This document shows positions 1 to 8,312 of a stretch of DNA of 64,000 nt, piece by piece (within the stretch, counting starts at the first letter, position 1; each line of letters starts with the position of its first letter). This DNA is from Infirmifilum lucidum (GTDB lineage Archaea; Thermoproteota; Thermoprotei; Thermofilales; Thermofilaceae), in NCBI RefSeq assembly GCF_014876775.1, contig NZ_CP062310.1:372001-436000 (forward strand). The letters run 5' to 3'. A model generated the notes under the pieces. The model was given only the letters and a program-made list of their open reading frames with translations, ran no database searches and was not told the DNA's origin. The translations under genes and the position numbers were made by a program.

Positions 1-171
1 TGCTAAGATCATGAATGTTAGGTAGTGGAATCCTAAGAAAGTACTCTTAGGACATGATAGTCTCCTAGATAATTTTAGCGATAGTGTTGTTTTTCCCGTA
101 GCCTCAGGGCCTGAAATCAGTATAACGGCTCCCCTCTTCTGGCGATTTCTATACACGCCAAAGCACCGCAT
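1..171 (-). CDS. P-loop NTPase or kinase, N-terminal part, cut by window edge
   Basis: This minus-strand frame is open from an ATG at 171 to base 1, giving 57 codons, and runs out of the window. It contains a Walker A motif, GPEATGKTT, at residues 21-29 after a hydrophobic beta-strand (AVILIS), so it begins a P-loop ATPase or kinase. It overlaps the last 23 bases of the membrane protein gene upstream on the same strand, as operon partners often do. The spacing of the P-loop from the start resembles small nucleotide or sugar kinases, but too little is visible to name the family. The P-loop is seen directly; the gene itself is inferred from it and from the overlap. Confidence 0.6.
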   Translation of the reverse strand, partial: MRCFGVYRNRQKRGAVILISGPEATGKTTLSLKLSRRLSCPKSTFLGFHYLTFMILA

Positions 172-1648
172 ATGTTTCTTGGTCGTAGATTTTATCACGT
201 TTATCAAGAAGGGTGTTGTAGAGCTGATCTGTATTCTCAAGCATCAGCTGCAACTTTAATCCATTACTCAGAATCACCACGTCAGTGCTATGTAGAGCTT
301 TTATTCTAGATTGGGGGTCTTTGAATGTGTAAAGGGCTACTTCATCCACAGGAACAGTGACGTTAAGTTTCATTAAATAGTATCCTGGTGTAAGGGAGAC
401 TCCATGAGATAGATGTTGCAACACCTTATTTAAAGCTATAGTGTATGGTGAATAAACAGCATAGTAGTCTTTTAACGGGACTCTTTCAACCGTGGCTAAA
501 GGCGATGTCGCCAGGCCGATCAAGCACAAGGCCGTGAAAATATGCCTGAAAAGCTCCATTAGCTTGCCCAGTTTCTTCCTCTCCGCAGGCATTAGACTTA
601 AAATATAAAGAGTATAGGGTGGTAATATGACAAAGTGCCATAACCATCTCCCGGTAAAGGCTAGTGTCAATGGCAGTAATGTTAAACCAACAGCCATGTA
701 GAAAGCTACGGAACTAGTTAAACTTACGGTAAAGATTAAGACTGATCTATTCTTCAAGGAAAATCTGTTGAGGAGAAGAGCTATGTAAGGGATGATGAAT
801 ACTACCACAATATATATTTTGACCACGATTGATCCTACGAATGGAAGTAAACCTTGAGGAGGAGGAGTAGTCACTAATTGTGAGTATCTTAAGGACTCAT
901 GTACTAGTAACTCCAAGTGTTTTAAAAATGGAATGTAATCTCTCTTAACGATGTTCATAAGGGTTTCATTAAAAACTGTTGAAGCTATGCTGACTAGAAT
1001 AGAGGAGACACAACACACGTAGAGATTTCTGGAGCCTCTATTACTATGTAAGAGGGATGCTAGGAATAGCATAGCTAGCACGAGCGAAATAAAGTGTATA
1101 AGGGTGAACGGGTGTGATAATGCTAGTGAAGACCCTAGCACTGAAAGCAAGAGGGAGACCCTTCCGTAATCTGCGTCATGTGCAACGAACTTAAAGGCCG
1201 TGTATGAAGTAAAAGCAAAGACCAATACAGCGAACCATTGGTGATGAAACCCAAACTCATATATTGTTGAAGGATAGAGTAGAACAATAGCGGGGCTAAT
1301 AACAGCAAGAGCAGCCAGCCTATGCTGTCGCATAACAGAGACAGACAACATACCTAGCGATGTAAGAAATAGAACGGTAAATAAAAGATTCACATGCATG
1401 ATGTCCATGGCCAAGACCTCAAATACCACTGCACCCCATACAAATGGTACCGGAGTTAGGGGGCAAAACCCTCTAAGGGGGATATGACCACTATGGCTAA
1501 TTTCATAGGAGTCAGCAAGCTGCCCATAGGAAACGTGATGCATAACACTATATAGTCCAAGCAGAAAAATAGGAGCTGCAATGGACGTGACTAGAGAGAC
1601 TGTTATTTGAAGAATTCTATTTTCGTTCTTTGATAATGTAAGTTTCAT
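149..1648 (-). CDS. Polytopic membrane protein, possible GT-C-type glycosyltransferase
   Basis: This is a 499-residue protein with about ten or more hydrophobic helices. A first helix lies at about residues 12-37, and an extracytoplasmic stretch follows (residues 40-60) before the next ones. The C-terminal ~110 residues look soluble. The overall plan of many helices followed by a soluble tail, inside a cluster of glycosyltransferases, resembles GT-C enzymes that use lipid-linked sugars, but I see no diagnostic acidic motif and leave the function open. The gene is visibly more AT-rich than the genes after 2.1 kb. A TATA-like stretch (gaatttaaaa on the minus strand, about 1683-1693) lies about 40 bases upstream of the ATG. 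Confidence 0.65.
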   Translation of the reverse strand: MKLTLSKNENRILQITVSLVTSIAAPIFLLGLYSVMHHVSYGQLADSYEISHSGHIPLRGFCPLTPVPFVWGAVVFEVLAMDIMHVNLLFTVLFLTSLGMLSVSVMRQHRLAALAVISPAIVLLYPSTIYEFGFHHQWFAVLVFAFTSYTAFKFVAHDADYGRVSLLLSVLGSSLALSHPFTLIHFISLVLAMLFLASLLHSNRGSRNLYVCCVSSILVSIASTVFNETLMNIVKRDYIPFLKHLELLVHESLRYSQLVTTPPPQGLLPFVGSIVVKIYIVVVFIIPYIALLLNRFSLKNRSVLIFTVSLTSSVAFYMAVGLTLLPLTLAFTGRWLWHFVILPPYTLYILSLMPAERKKLGKLMELFRHIFTALCLIGLATSPLATVERVPLKDYYAVYSPYTIALNKVLQHLSHGVSLTPGYYLMKLNVTVPVDEVALYTFKDPQSRIKALHSTDVVILSNGLKLQLMLENTDQLYNTLLDKRDKIYDQETYAVLWRV

Positions 1649-2088
1649 TTAAATCTGCACCTTCAGTGTCGCCTGAAATTAATGTTTTTTAAATTCATTA
1701 ACAATATTGCTCTGCTTCTCGTTAGATAAGTAAGGTACCCGCAACCCTTGCTCGGGACTACTAGCAAGGCTTTCATGAGAGTCCTTGTATGCTTTTATAT
1801 GCTTTTATATTCAGAAAATATTAGGATTTGTTCCTGTCTCCCATGTATTTCGTTAATACGGCGAACCTTCTACTTAAGCTAGGGAAGAAGTGCATTGCAT
1901 GGTCGACTAGAATTATTAAAAATCCTTCCTTGCTATACAATGATGAGACTCTCTGAAACCGTTATCTTCGAGGTATTCCTTAAAGGCTTTAAGTGTAGCT
2001 GTCTTTACGTGTCCTGCAAGGCTGTGCGACTTTTTCAAAACCTTGCAGTCTTCTTCATGACTGAGCAAGATTGAATTCTTTCTTTGGT
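1649..2088. other. AT-rich intergenic stretch with a tandem 10-bp repeat
   Basis: No convincing gene is seen in these 440 bases. The 10-bp unit GCTTTTATAT occurs twice in perfect tandem at 1791-1810. On the minus strand a 50-codon open frame runs from a TTG at 2068 to a stop at 1916. Its residue make-up is plausible, but it has no clear start signal or recognisable family, so it may be a decayed gene end. The side nearest 1649 carries the likely promoter of the membrane protein gene. Confidence 0.4.
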
Positions 2089-3165
2089 TTAGATAGTGTA
2101 AAGCTTCTCAATGTATTCTAGGGCTATTTCGTCCCACGTACAAGCACGCTTGTTTGCATTCGCTTTAGCCTGTGACAGGAACCTGTGTACTTCTTCGGCC
2201 AGCTTGCTAACGGGCTCGTCTGCGTCGACTATGAGTACCCTGCCGATCCCCTTGAAGTGCTCTCCCCACGGTTTTGTTATGACTGTTGGAACCCCGATTG
2301 TTACTGCTTCTAGTGGTGTTATCCCGAATGCTTCTCTCCTTGATAGCGTCATAAAGAGGCTTGCATGCGAGAGTAGCTCTAAGTATCTCTTCCTCGGTTG
2401 GAATGGCAGTATGCTGTACTTTAGGCCTATCCTCTCGAGGTTTCTTCGGAGCCTTTCCGCGTAAGGGCCTTCACCGACTACTAGGAACTCCAGGTCTGTG
2501 CCGTAGCGTCTATTCATCTCCGCGATTACCCATGCTACGAGATCTATGTTCTTGTACTTCTCGATCCTCCCAGCGTACATGGCATACCCCCTTGGATCCC
2601 ACTTATAGCTTAACACGTCTTCGTCAACTCCATGCATTATCACAATGGGCTTCACACCGAAGTCCTCTTCAAGCAACATGGCTTCGTATTCTGATACAGC
2701 GTGAATCACGCTTGCACTCCTCAGCATTCTACCCACTACGGTTCTCCAAGGGATCCAGAGTAGTCTTCTGAATATGGTATGCCCGGTTCTATGGTAGTGA
2801 GGCGTGACGACCAGCCTCACCTTACCTACGCACCTCCTCCACCCCCTCCAAGCGTAGTAGGCCGTGATAGCGTGTATGTTATGTATGTGGAGGACGTCGG
2901 CCCCCCTGCAGAGCTCCGCCACTGCCTCCGCGAACTTGCCGGTGGCCTTGGGCATGTGGTAGGCGCCGCCCGGCGCCCAGGTGGGCCATCTGAGCACCTC
3001 CACGCCGTTTATCTCCTCTCTGCCCGGCGCCTCGGCCTCGGGTGAGCCCGCTACCACTGTCACCTCATGGCCTTTGGAGGCTAGCCTCTCGGCCACAGAC
3101 TTCACCACATACTCTACGCCGCCTATCCGCGGGAAATAGCCGGGCGAGACGTAGATTATCCTCAT
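2089..3165 (-). CDS. GT4 family glycosyltransferase
   Basis: A retaining GT-B fold glycosyltransferase that probably transfers a sugar from an NDP-sugar onto a lipid-linked or surface glycan in the cytoplasm. The N-terminal domain starts with RIIYVSPGYFPRIGGVE, the usual GT4 opening with its glycine-rich GGVE loop. The C-terminal domain carries VVGEGP and the donor-binding EX7E motif (EAFGITPLE). I choose the ATG at 3165 because it overlaps the stop of the preceding truncated gene as ATGA; an ATG at 3174 is also open. Length (about 358 residues) is normal for the family. The substrate cannot be read from the sequence. It is the last gene of a minus-strand run from about 5242 down to 2089. Confidence 0.85.
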   Translation of the reverse strand: MRIIYVSPGYFPRIGGVEYVVKSVAERLASKGHEVTVVAGSPEAEAPGREEINGVEVLRWPTWAPGGAYHMPKATGKFAEAVAELCRGADVLHIHNIHAITAYYAWRGWRRCVGKVRLVVTPHYHRTGHTIFRRLLWIPWRTVVGRMLRSASVIHAVSEYEAMLLEEDFGVKPIVIMHGVDEDVLSYKWDPRGYAMYAGRIEKYKNIDLVAWVIAEMNRRYGTDLEFLVVGEGPYAERLRRNLERIGLKYSILPFQPRKRYLELLSHASLFMTLSRREAFGITPLEAVTIGVPTVITKPWGEHFKGIGRVLIVDADEPVSKLAEEVHRFLSQAKANANKRACTWDEIALEYIEKLYTI

Positions 3166-3455
3166 GGTATCCATGTTATATTTTGAGGATTTCCGCGCTG
3201 CGCCTCGAGGGCCTTAGGCAATTCCGCGCTGTACGTACCGTGGCTGTAGGCGAAATCCGGCCTAAGCCTCACCACCTCCACACCGTTTATCTCCTCCCTC
3301 TCCGGCAATCCTCCCGCTCTCCGCCTGTCCCTGTTGTAGGTCAACACGTATACTTCGTGCCCCCTGGACGCCATGTACTCCGCTATTTTCTCCGCGACCT
3401 CCTCGACCCCGCCCACGACCGGGCGGTAGAACGGCGCAATGTGGACTATCCTCAT
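3162..3455 (-). pseudogene. Truncated GT4 glycosyltransferase, N-terminal domain only
   Basis: About 97 codons encode the first third of a GT4 enzyme: RIVHIAPFYRPVVGGVEEV, then RGHEVYVLT and REEINGVEVVRL. These match the opening of the gene just downstream closely (RIIYVSPGYFPRIGGVE, KGHEVTVVA, REEINGVEVLRW). The frame then ends in about 12 unrelated residues, with its TGA overlapping the next ATG. The donor-binding C-terminal domain is missing, so the product cannot be a working GT4 enzyme. The likely origin is a deletion between two tandem paralogues. The ATG at 3455 lies one base after the methyltransferase stop; an in-frame ATG at 3473 would overlap that gene. Confidence 0.7.
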
Positions 3456-3456
3456 T

Positions 3457-4263
3457 TCACCCCCATCTTTCAACTACGGCTTTACACGCTCGTGGCGCCT
3501 TTCTCCCCACTAGGGCCATCAACATCCTAAGGGACGGAACCATCCTCACCACTGGGTAGGCCGCGGCCCTCAGCACGCGGATCTTAGACGGCCTCTTAAT
3601 CGCCGCTTTGAGCAGGTCCACATAGCTCCTCAGCGATTTGTATTCCTCCTCTGAGCAGTCGATGAAGCTCAAATCATTCACCGGCGTGTACTCCTTGAAG
3701 ACGACCTCGAAGCCGCTCTCAATCAATAGTTGTTGTACCTCGTCCATTGTGTATTCGTGGACATGGTATCTGTAGATCGGGTTGCGGCCGATTAAGGCCT
3801 TCAGCCTCCTGAAGAGGCTTGCCACGTTAGGCGTGGTTAGGATGAGGACGCCGCCCGTCCTCAACACCCTACCTATTTCGCAGAGAGTCTTTGGGGCGTA
3901 GTAGGGGTTTAGGTGCTCCAGCACCTCGGAGAATACCGCGCAGTCGAAGGATTCACTGGGTAGATCAATGGCCCTCTCCAAGTCGGACTTCACGACCTCA
4001 ACTCCACATGCCTTTGCCATGCTCTCGTATTTCTCGGGCTCTACATCAACCGCGGTCACGTCGTAGCCTAACGCCCTCAGCATGCAGCTCAAGATGAAGG
4101 GCTGTGCGCCGAGGTCGACGACACGCCTTCCAGGGCAGAACCTCTTCGCTAGGTTTACCACGTAGATCCTCCTGGAGTACTCCAGGTAGAACGACCATAG
4201 GGCCTTGTCGTCTCCCAGCCTCTTCACGATCTCCTCGACATTAAAACCTGGAGAGTAACTCAT
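3457..4263 (-). CDS. SAM-dependent class I methyltransferase
   Basis: A 268-residue Rossmann-fold methyltransferase. Motif I is VVDLGAQPFILS, motif II ends in the acidic VTAVDVEPEKY that binds the SAM ribose, a motif IV-like stretch FDCAVFSEVLEHL follows, then LRTGGVLILTTPN. This is the UbiE/Methyltransf_11 pattern often found among glycan genes, where such enzymes methylate sugars or cap chains. A final helical segment (LLKAAIKRP onward) is probably membrane-facing or substrate-specific. It overlaps the upstream GT4 gene by 23 bases and abuts the truncated GT4 downstream, so it is part of one transcript. The methyl acceptor is unknown. Confidence 0.82.
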   Translation of the reverse strand: MSYSPGFNVEEIVKRLGDDKALWSFYLEYSRRIYVVNLAKRFCPGRRVVDLGAQPFILSCMLRALGYDVTAVDVEPEKYESMAKACGVEVVKSDLERAIDLPSESFDCAVFSEVLEHLNPYYAPKTLCEIGRVLRTGGVLILTTPNVASLFRRLKALIGRNPIYRYHVHEYTMDEVQQLLIESGFEVVFKEYTPVNDLSFIDCSEEEYKSLRSYVDLLKAAIKRPSKIRVLRAAAYPVVRMVPSLRMLMALVGRKAPRACKAVVERWG

Positions 4264-5242
4264 CCCACCTCCTCGCCACGGCCTCTACGTCGTATTTCTT
4301 CGCGTGCTCCAATGCGGCGGCCGACATCCTGCGCCACAGCCCCTCGTCGGTCATCAGCCTCTCCAGCGCATCCGCATACGCCCTGGGGTCTCTGGATCTG
4401 ACGACAATGCCTGTGACGCCGTTTACGACCGCCTCCTCGGGCACCGCGTCGCTCACGACGACAGGCGTGCCTGAGGCCTGCGCCTCCAACGCGACGTAGG
4501 GGAGGGCCTCGTACTCTGAGGGTAGGATTAGGGCGAGGGCGCGGGAGTAGAGCTCCGCCAGCTCGCCGAACTTGTACTCCACGTGTTCGAGCCTCGGCAG
4601 TTGCGGATTAGGAGGCCCCGCCACCACTAGCCTCACGTTGTGGCCCCTGCGCCTCAGCTCCTTCACCGCCTCTATGGATATATCGGCCCTCTTGACGGGC
4701 CTCGTCCCCACGTGCAGGATTAGCCTCTCTCTTTCTTCGAGCGGCCTCGCTCTGTATCTCGCGACTTCAATGGGTATGGGTATTATCTCGCTGCATCTTA
4801 TGCCCAAGGCCTCCAGCTCCCGCACCAGCTTGTGTGAGACGCACACTACCTCGTTGTATTGCCTATAGAGGGGTGCGGCGAATTTCCCAATTAAGCCGAC
4901 CTTGAACACGCCGTGGTTTACCGCCACCTTTGGCTTAAATCTGAGCGGTATTACGCCATTGACCACGGCCGCCTCTGCCCCCAGTCTCCTTAGCAGCCTG
5001 CCTCCTTTCAGCCACCAGTCCAGCGCCATCCCTAGCCATCCCCTGTGCTTCTTCGCCAAAGCTATCACCTCCCTGGCTTTCGGCCCGAATACCCGCGCCG
5101 CAGCCTCCCTATCCTCGGCTGTGTGGCTCACGATGAACACTTCGTGGCCCAGCCTCTCCAGCCCCGCCGCGAGCGTGTACACGAATCTATTCACCCCGTC
5201 GATGTACGTGGCGTCCTTGCGCCTGGTGAACGCTATCCTCAT
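4241..5242 (-). CDS. GT4 family glycosyltransferase
   Basis: A 333-residue GT-B glycosyltransferase. It opens with RIAFTRRKDATYIDGVNRFV, the acceptor-domain strand and loop of GT4. The C-terminal domain has LILHVGTRPVKRADI, VVAGPPN and an EX7E-type motif in SEYEALPYVALEA, followed by SGTPVVVSD. It should use an NDP-sugar in the cytoplasm. It is first in the run GT4, methyltransferase, GT4 fragment, GT4, with a 3' overlap into the methyltransferase gene, which points to one glycan pathway. No promoter is obvious in the short gap to 5310. Confidence 0.84.
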   Translation of the reverse strand: MRIAFTRRKDATYIDGVNRFVYTLAAGLERLGHEVFIVSHTAEDREAAARVFGPKAREVIALAKKHRGWLGMALDWWLKGGRLLRRLGAEAAVVNGVIPLRFKPKVAVNHGVFKVGLIGKFAAPLYRQYNEVVCVSHKLVRELEALGIRCSEIIPIPIEVARYRARPLEERERLILHVGTRPVKRADISIEAVKELRRRGHNVRLVVAGPPNPQLPRLEHVEYKFGELAELYSRALALILPSEYEALPYVALEAQASGTPVVVSDAVPEEAVVNGVTGIVVRSRDPRAYADALERLMTDEGLWRRMSAAALEHAKKYDVEAVARRWDELLSRF

Positions 5243-5310
5243 CTTACCTAAGCCCCGTCCTTAGGGCTATTACGACGTATACGGAGTATATATCAGTCCT
5301 GCCGTGGCCT

Positions 5311-6174
5311 TTATCCATGGGTTTGTCCCTCGGCCTTATTGTATGAGGTATTGTCTTTGCTCAAGTCCTTAATCCATTCCAGGAACTTTGGGGTGATGTG
5401 CCCAACGATTCTCTCCGCGGCTTCGTAGAGCTCCCTCAAATCTATTTCTAAGTATCTATGAACGAGGATGTTTCTCAGCGCCGCTAGCCTAGAGACGTCC
5501 TCCGCTAGATCCCTTGGCATGATGTTTGCGCGGGCTAGCCTGAGCGGGTATTCGCCGTAGCTTTCAACGAGTCCGAGGGAGTGGACTGCTATGAGGTGTC
5601 TACATATGTCTAGTATTGCCTCGATTATTCTGTGGACTGCTCTTTCGAGGGCTAAAACATCTTTGTATGTGAGTTCCTCGACCTTTTTAGTGAGTATCTC
5701 GCTCCTTAGGAAGTCCCTGTTCCTCCTAATCTCCTCGACTCTCGAGGATATGATGACCTCATCCACCTTGGGCTCTGGGTCGAGTGTGCCCCAGAGCCTG
5801 GTCTCCATTAGTTGGTCAGTGCCTAGGAGTGCCTTCTCTAGAAGCTTCATTAAGGCATCCTCGCTGCCCTTCACCACCACGCCTTCCTTTAACACCTTGA
5901 ATAAGAGCAGGGGCTTTGCCCCTCCCAGATCCACTATGTCTATGGCCTCTACCCCAACACCAAGCTTTTCAGCGATCCTCACGGCGAGCTCTGACAGGTC
6001 TAGGAGTGATTTCTCGGCGGAAAACCTCACGGCAATATCGATGTCGCGCGGGTTCGGGGAGCCGCGCGCCAACGAGCCGAACAGCACGGCCACTTCGACA
6101 TCCCTCAGCTCCGAGAACAGCTCCGATAGCCTCCTAACAACTTCACCCCTGTCAACAGCGCCTCCGCCCACCAT
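5311..6174 (-). CDS. MNT nucleotidyltransferase-HepT (HEPN) fusion
   Basis: One reading frame joins an MNT-type minimal nucleotidyltransferase to a HepT-like HEPN domain. The first ~100 residues carry FGSLARG followed by DID, the metal-binding pattern of MntA antitoxins, which AMPylate their partner. The last ~140 residues are helical and end with RNILVHRY, the R-x4-H-x-Y catalytic motif of HepT RNase toxins. The two are usually separate adjacent genes. I choose the ATG at 6174; a TTG at 6240 would overlap the ATPase gene upstream by 14 bases, but those extra residues look unlike a protein domain. It is the last gene after two ATPases. Cis-silencing of the RNase by its fused partner is inferred from the family. 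Confidence 0.75.
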   Translation of the reverse strand: MVGGGAVDRGEVVRRLSELFSELRDVEVAVLFGSLARGSPNPRDIDIAVRFSAEKSLLDLSELAVRIAEKLGVGVEAIDIVDLGGAKPLLLFKVLKEGVVVKGSEDALMKLLEKALLGTDQLMETRLWGTLDPEPKVDEVIISSRVEEIRRNRDFLRSEILTKKVEELTYKDVLALERAVHRIIEAILDICRHLIAVHSLGLVESYGEYPLRLARANIMPRDLAEDVSRLAALRNILVHRYLEIDLRELYEAAERIVGHITPKFLEWIKDLSKDNTSYNKAEGQTHG

Positions 6175-6226
6175 GGCTGGCTCACGGCTTAGCATGCCTG
6201 GCCTATGCGAACGACCAGCCTGCACT

Positions 6227-7252
6227 CTACCGCGCCTCAAGTGCCCTCCTAGCGGCCTCTCTGTGTAGGGGTGTCTGCCATGCGAAGTCCTCGCCTACGC
6301 CTAGCTCCCTGTCCACGGGAGGCGGCTGGTCTATCCACAGGAGCCGCTCCCTGGGAGGCAAGTAGGTCACGACTAGGTTTTGTTCCACTAACTTATTTAT
6401 CAAGTCTATCATTGGCCTCTTGTCCTCAGCCTCTCTAAGCCTGCGCAGGAGCGTATCTGGGTCATCTACGGCTTCCTCAAGAGCCGCTTGCTGGAGCGGC
6501 GTGAGCTCGCTCACAAGGGGCTTTACCCCCGCCACAAATATCCTCCTCACGACCGCCTCCACATCCCACCCGGCCTCATATAGCTCGCTCAAGTACCTAG
6601 GATTTCCACCTGTCCACATCCATACTTCCTCGAAGCCGGGCTTCTCACCTGGTAACTGCTCGTAGAGCAGCCTAAACCCCTCTCTCGGCATATTCCACAT
6701 ACCCCAAATCGTGGCCCAGTTATGCCTACCGATCCTTGATCTAGTCATCCCTTCACTGGAGCCTACGAGGATCACTACTTTTTCTATCGGTGTATTTGGG
6801 TACTCTATTAGGTTCAGCAACATCTTTACGTACATCTCAGCTTTACCAAGACCAATAGCCTGAAAAATGTCGTCAGCTAGAACAGCAATCTTCTCCCTAT
6901 ACCTCATGAGCATGGCAGCTATTTCTATAGCTTTCTCAACAAACCTAGCACCACTCTCCCCCAATGCCACTGACAATACAGGTTCAACCAACTCTCTAGC
7001 GTCCTCAGTAATGCTCAGTCTCCACATAGCTTCCTTTTCAAGGGGGCTAAAGTATACTACATAGTACCCCCACTCCTCCAACGCAGCCTTTGCCTGTCTG
7101 AATAAGGCTGTTTTCCCGCAGCCCTCAGGACCATATATAACATATACAGGGTAGGTACCTCTATCAGCTAATTCTTCTATCTGCCTAACCGCTATATCTC
7201 TATCGGTAAACACGACATTTAGGTCAGCTAATCTCAGTTTAATCCTCTTCAT
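6227..7252 (-). CDS. AAA ATPase of the archaeal ATPase family, paralogue 1
   Basis: A 341-residue P-loop ATPase. Walker A is GPEGCGKTAL (K47), Walker B is IAVLADD followed by IF, and VVILVGSSEG looks like a sensor strand. WTGGNPRYLSELY is typical of the archaeal ATPase_2/STAND-like families, and a helical C-terminal region follows. The C-terminus carries a motif shared by all copies here: WIDQPPPVDRELG, then FAWQTPLHREAARRAL. It overlaps paralogue 2 upstream by four bases, and its 3' end meets the MNT-HepT fusion. Members of this family often act as NTP-dependent switches, and linkage to HEPN-MNT genes suggests a role in controlling a toxin. That role is inference. Confidence 0.8.
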   Translation of the reverse strand: MKRIKLRLADLNVVFTDRDIAVRQIEELADRGTYPVYVIYGPEGCGKTALFRQAKAALEEWGYYVVYFSPLEKEAMWRLSITEDARELVEPVLSVALGESGARFVEKAIEIAAMLMRYREKIAVLADDIFQAIGLGKAEMYVKMLLNLIEYPNTPIEKVVILVGSSEGMTRSRIGRHNWATIWGMWNMPREGFRLLYEQLPGEKPGFEEVWMWTGGNPRYLSELYEAGWDVEAVVRRIFVAGVKPLVSELTPLQQAALEEAVDDPDTLLRRLREAEDKRPMIDLINKLVEQNLVVTYLPPRERLLWIDQPPPVDRELGVGEDFAWQTPLHREAARRALEAR

Positions 7253-8250
7253 GAACCAATCTCCCTCAATATCCTCCTAACGGCCTCCCTATGTAAAGGA
7301 GTCTGCCAAGCATATTTCTCTCCAATACCAAGCTCCTTATCTACAGGTGGCGGCTGATCTATCCATAGGTATGTATCTCTATAGCCAGTCTCAGATAGTA
7401 GGTTTAGCTCGGTGAGCTCTTGAATCAATCCCTCGGTTCTCGGATACTCGTCCCATAGATAATCAGGGTCCTCCACAGCCCTCTCAAGGCCCTGTCTCCA
7501 TTTTTTAGCTAGTTTATCAAGTCCCTTCCTCCTGACTAGGCCCTTCACGACTACTTCCACATCCCACTCAGCCTTATACAGTTCTGCTAAATATCTAGGG
7601 TTTCCTCCAGTCCACCTCCAGACCTCATCGAACGATGGCTTTTCACCAGATATTTGCTCATATAGCTCTCTAAATCCGTCTCTAGACATATTCCACATAC
7701 CTCTTAGCAATGCCCAGCTATGTCTACCAACCCTCACCCTGGTTGTCCCCTCGCTAGAACCCACCAATACCACAACCCTCTCTATAGGTGCAGAAGGATA
7801 TTCTATTAGGTTCAGCAACATCTTTACGTATATCTCAGCTCTCTCTAGGCCTACAGCCTGGAAGATGTCATCTGCTAAAACAGCAACTCTTTCTCTATAC
7901 CTCATAACCCTAGACGCTAGCTCTATAGCCCTCTCAACAAATTTAGCACCGTTTTCTCCTAGAAGAACCTCGAGAACAGGTTTTACGAGCTCTTTAGCAT
8001 CATCAGATACACTTAATCTGTATTCAAACTCCTTCTCCATTGGGCTAAAATATATTACTATGTAGCCATGCTCCTCAAGTATGGCCTTTGCCTGTCTAAA
8101 TAAGGCTGTTTTCCCGCAGCCCTCAGGTCCATATATAACATATACAGGGTAGGTACCTCTCTCAGCAAACTCCTCAACTTGTCTAAGAGCAGTATCCCTA
8201 TCAGCAAACTCCACATCTAGATCAGCCAGCCTCAGCTTAACCCTCCTCAC
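7249..8250 (-). CDS. AAA ATPase of the archaeal ATPase family, paralogue 2
   Basis: A 333-residue paralogue of the neighbouring ATPase with the same layout: Walker A GPEGCGKTAL, Walker B VAVLADDIF, VVVLVGSSEG, WTGGNPRYLAELY, and a C-terminal WIDQPPPVDKELGIGEKYAWQ block. The region between the ATPase core and that block (about residues 235-290) differs most between copies, so it may set the partner. The start is a GTG at 8250 that overlaps the TGA of a fourth, fragmentary copy, the GTGA coupling common in this window. Base composition is somewhat more AT-rich than in paralogue 3, so the copies probably did not arise by very recent duplication. Confidence 0.8.
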   Translation of the reverse strand: MRRVKLRLADLDVEFADRDTALRQVEEFAERGTYPVYVIYGPEGCGKTALFRQAKAILEEHGYIVIYFSPMEKEFEYRLSVSDDAKELVKPVLEVLLGENGAKFVERAIELASRVMRYRERVAVLADDIFQAVGLERAEIYVKMLLNLIEYPSAPIERVVVLVGSSEGTTRVRVGRHSWALLRGMWNMSRDGFRELYEQISGEKPSFDEVWRWTGGNPRYLAELYKAEWDVEVVVKGLVRRKGLDKLAKKWRQGLERAVEDPDYLWDEYPRTEGLIQELTELNLLSETGYRDTYLWIDQPPPVDKELGIGEKYAWQTPLHREAVRRILREIGS

Positions 8251-8312
8251 GGGTTACCCTCCTCACTCAATGCACTCCTAGCGGCCTCCCCGTGTAGTGG
8301 CGCCTGCCACGC
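8247..8312 (-). pseudogene. C-terminal remnant of a fourth ATPase paralogue
   Basis: Directly after the stop of the GT2 gene, and in the same frame, 21 codons read AWQAPLHGEAARSALSEEGNP followed by TGA. This matches the last residues of the three intact ATPases (AWQTPLHREAARRAL and variants). The TGA overlaps the GTG of paralogue 2, keeping the stop/start coupling of an operon. The rest of this copy is gone, replaced by the end of the glycosyltransferase gene. It is direct evidence that the ATPase array was longer and was cut by a rearrangement. Confidence 0.75.

Noticed and set aside
1916-2068. 50-codon frame on the minus strand in the AT-rich gap
   Set aside because: Composition is plausible, but there is no start signal or family and AT-rich gaps give such frames by chance.
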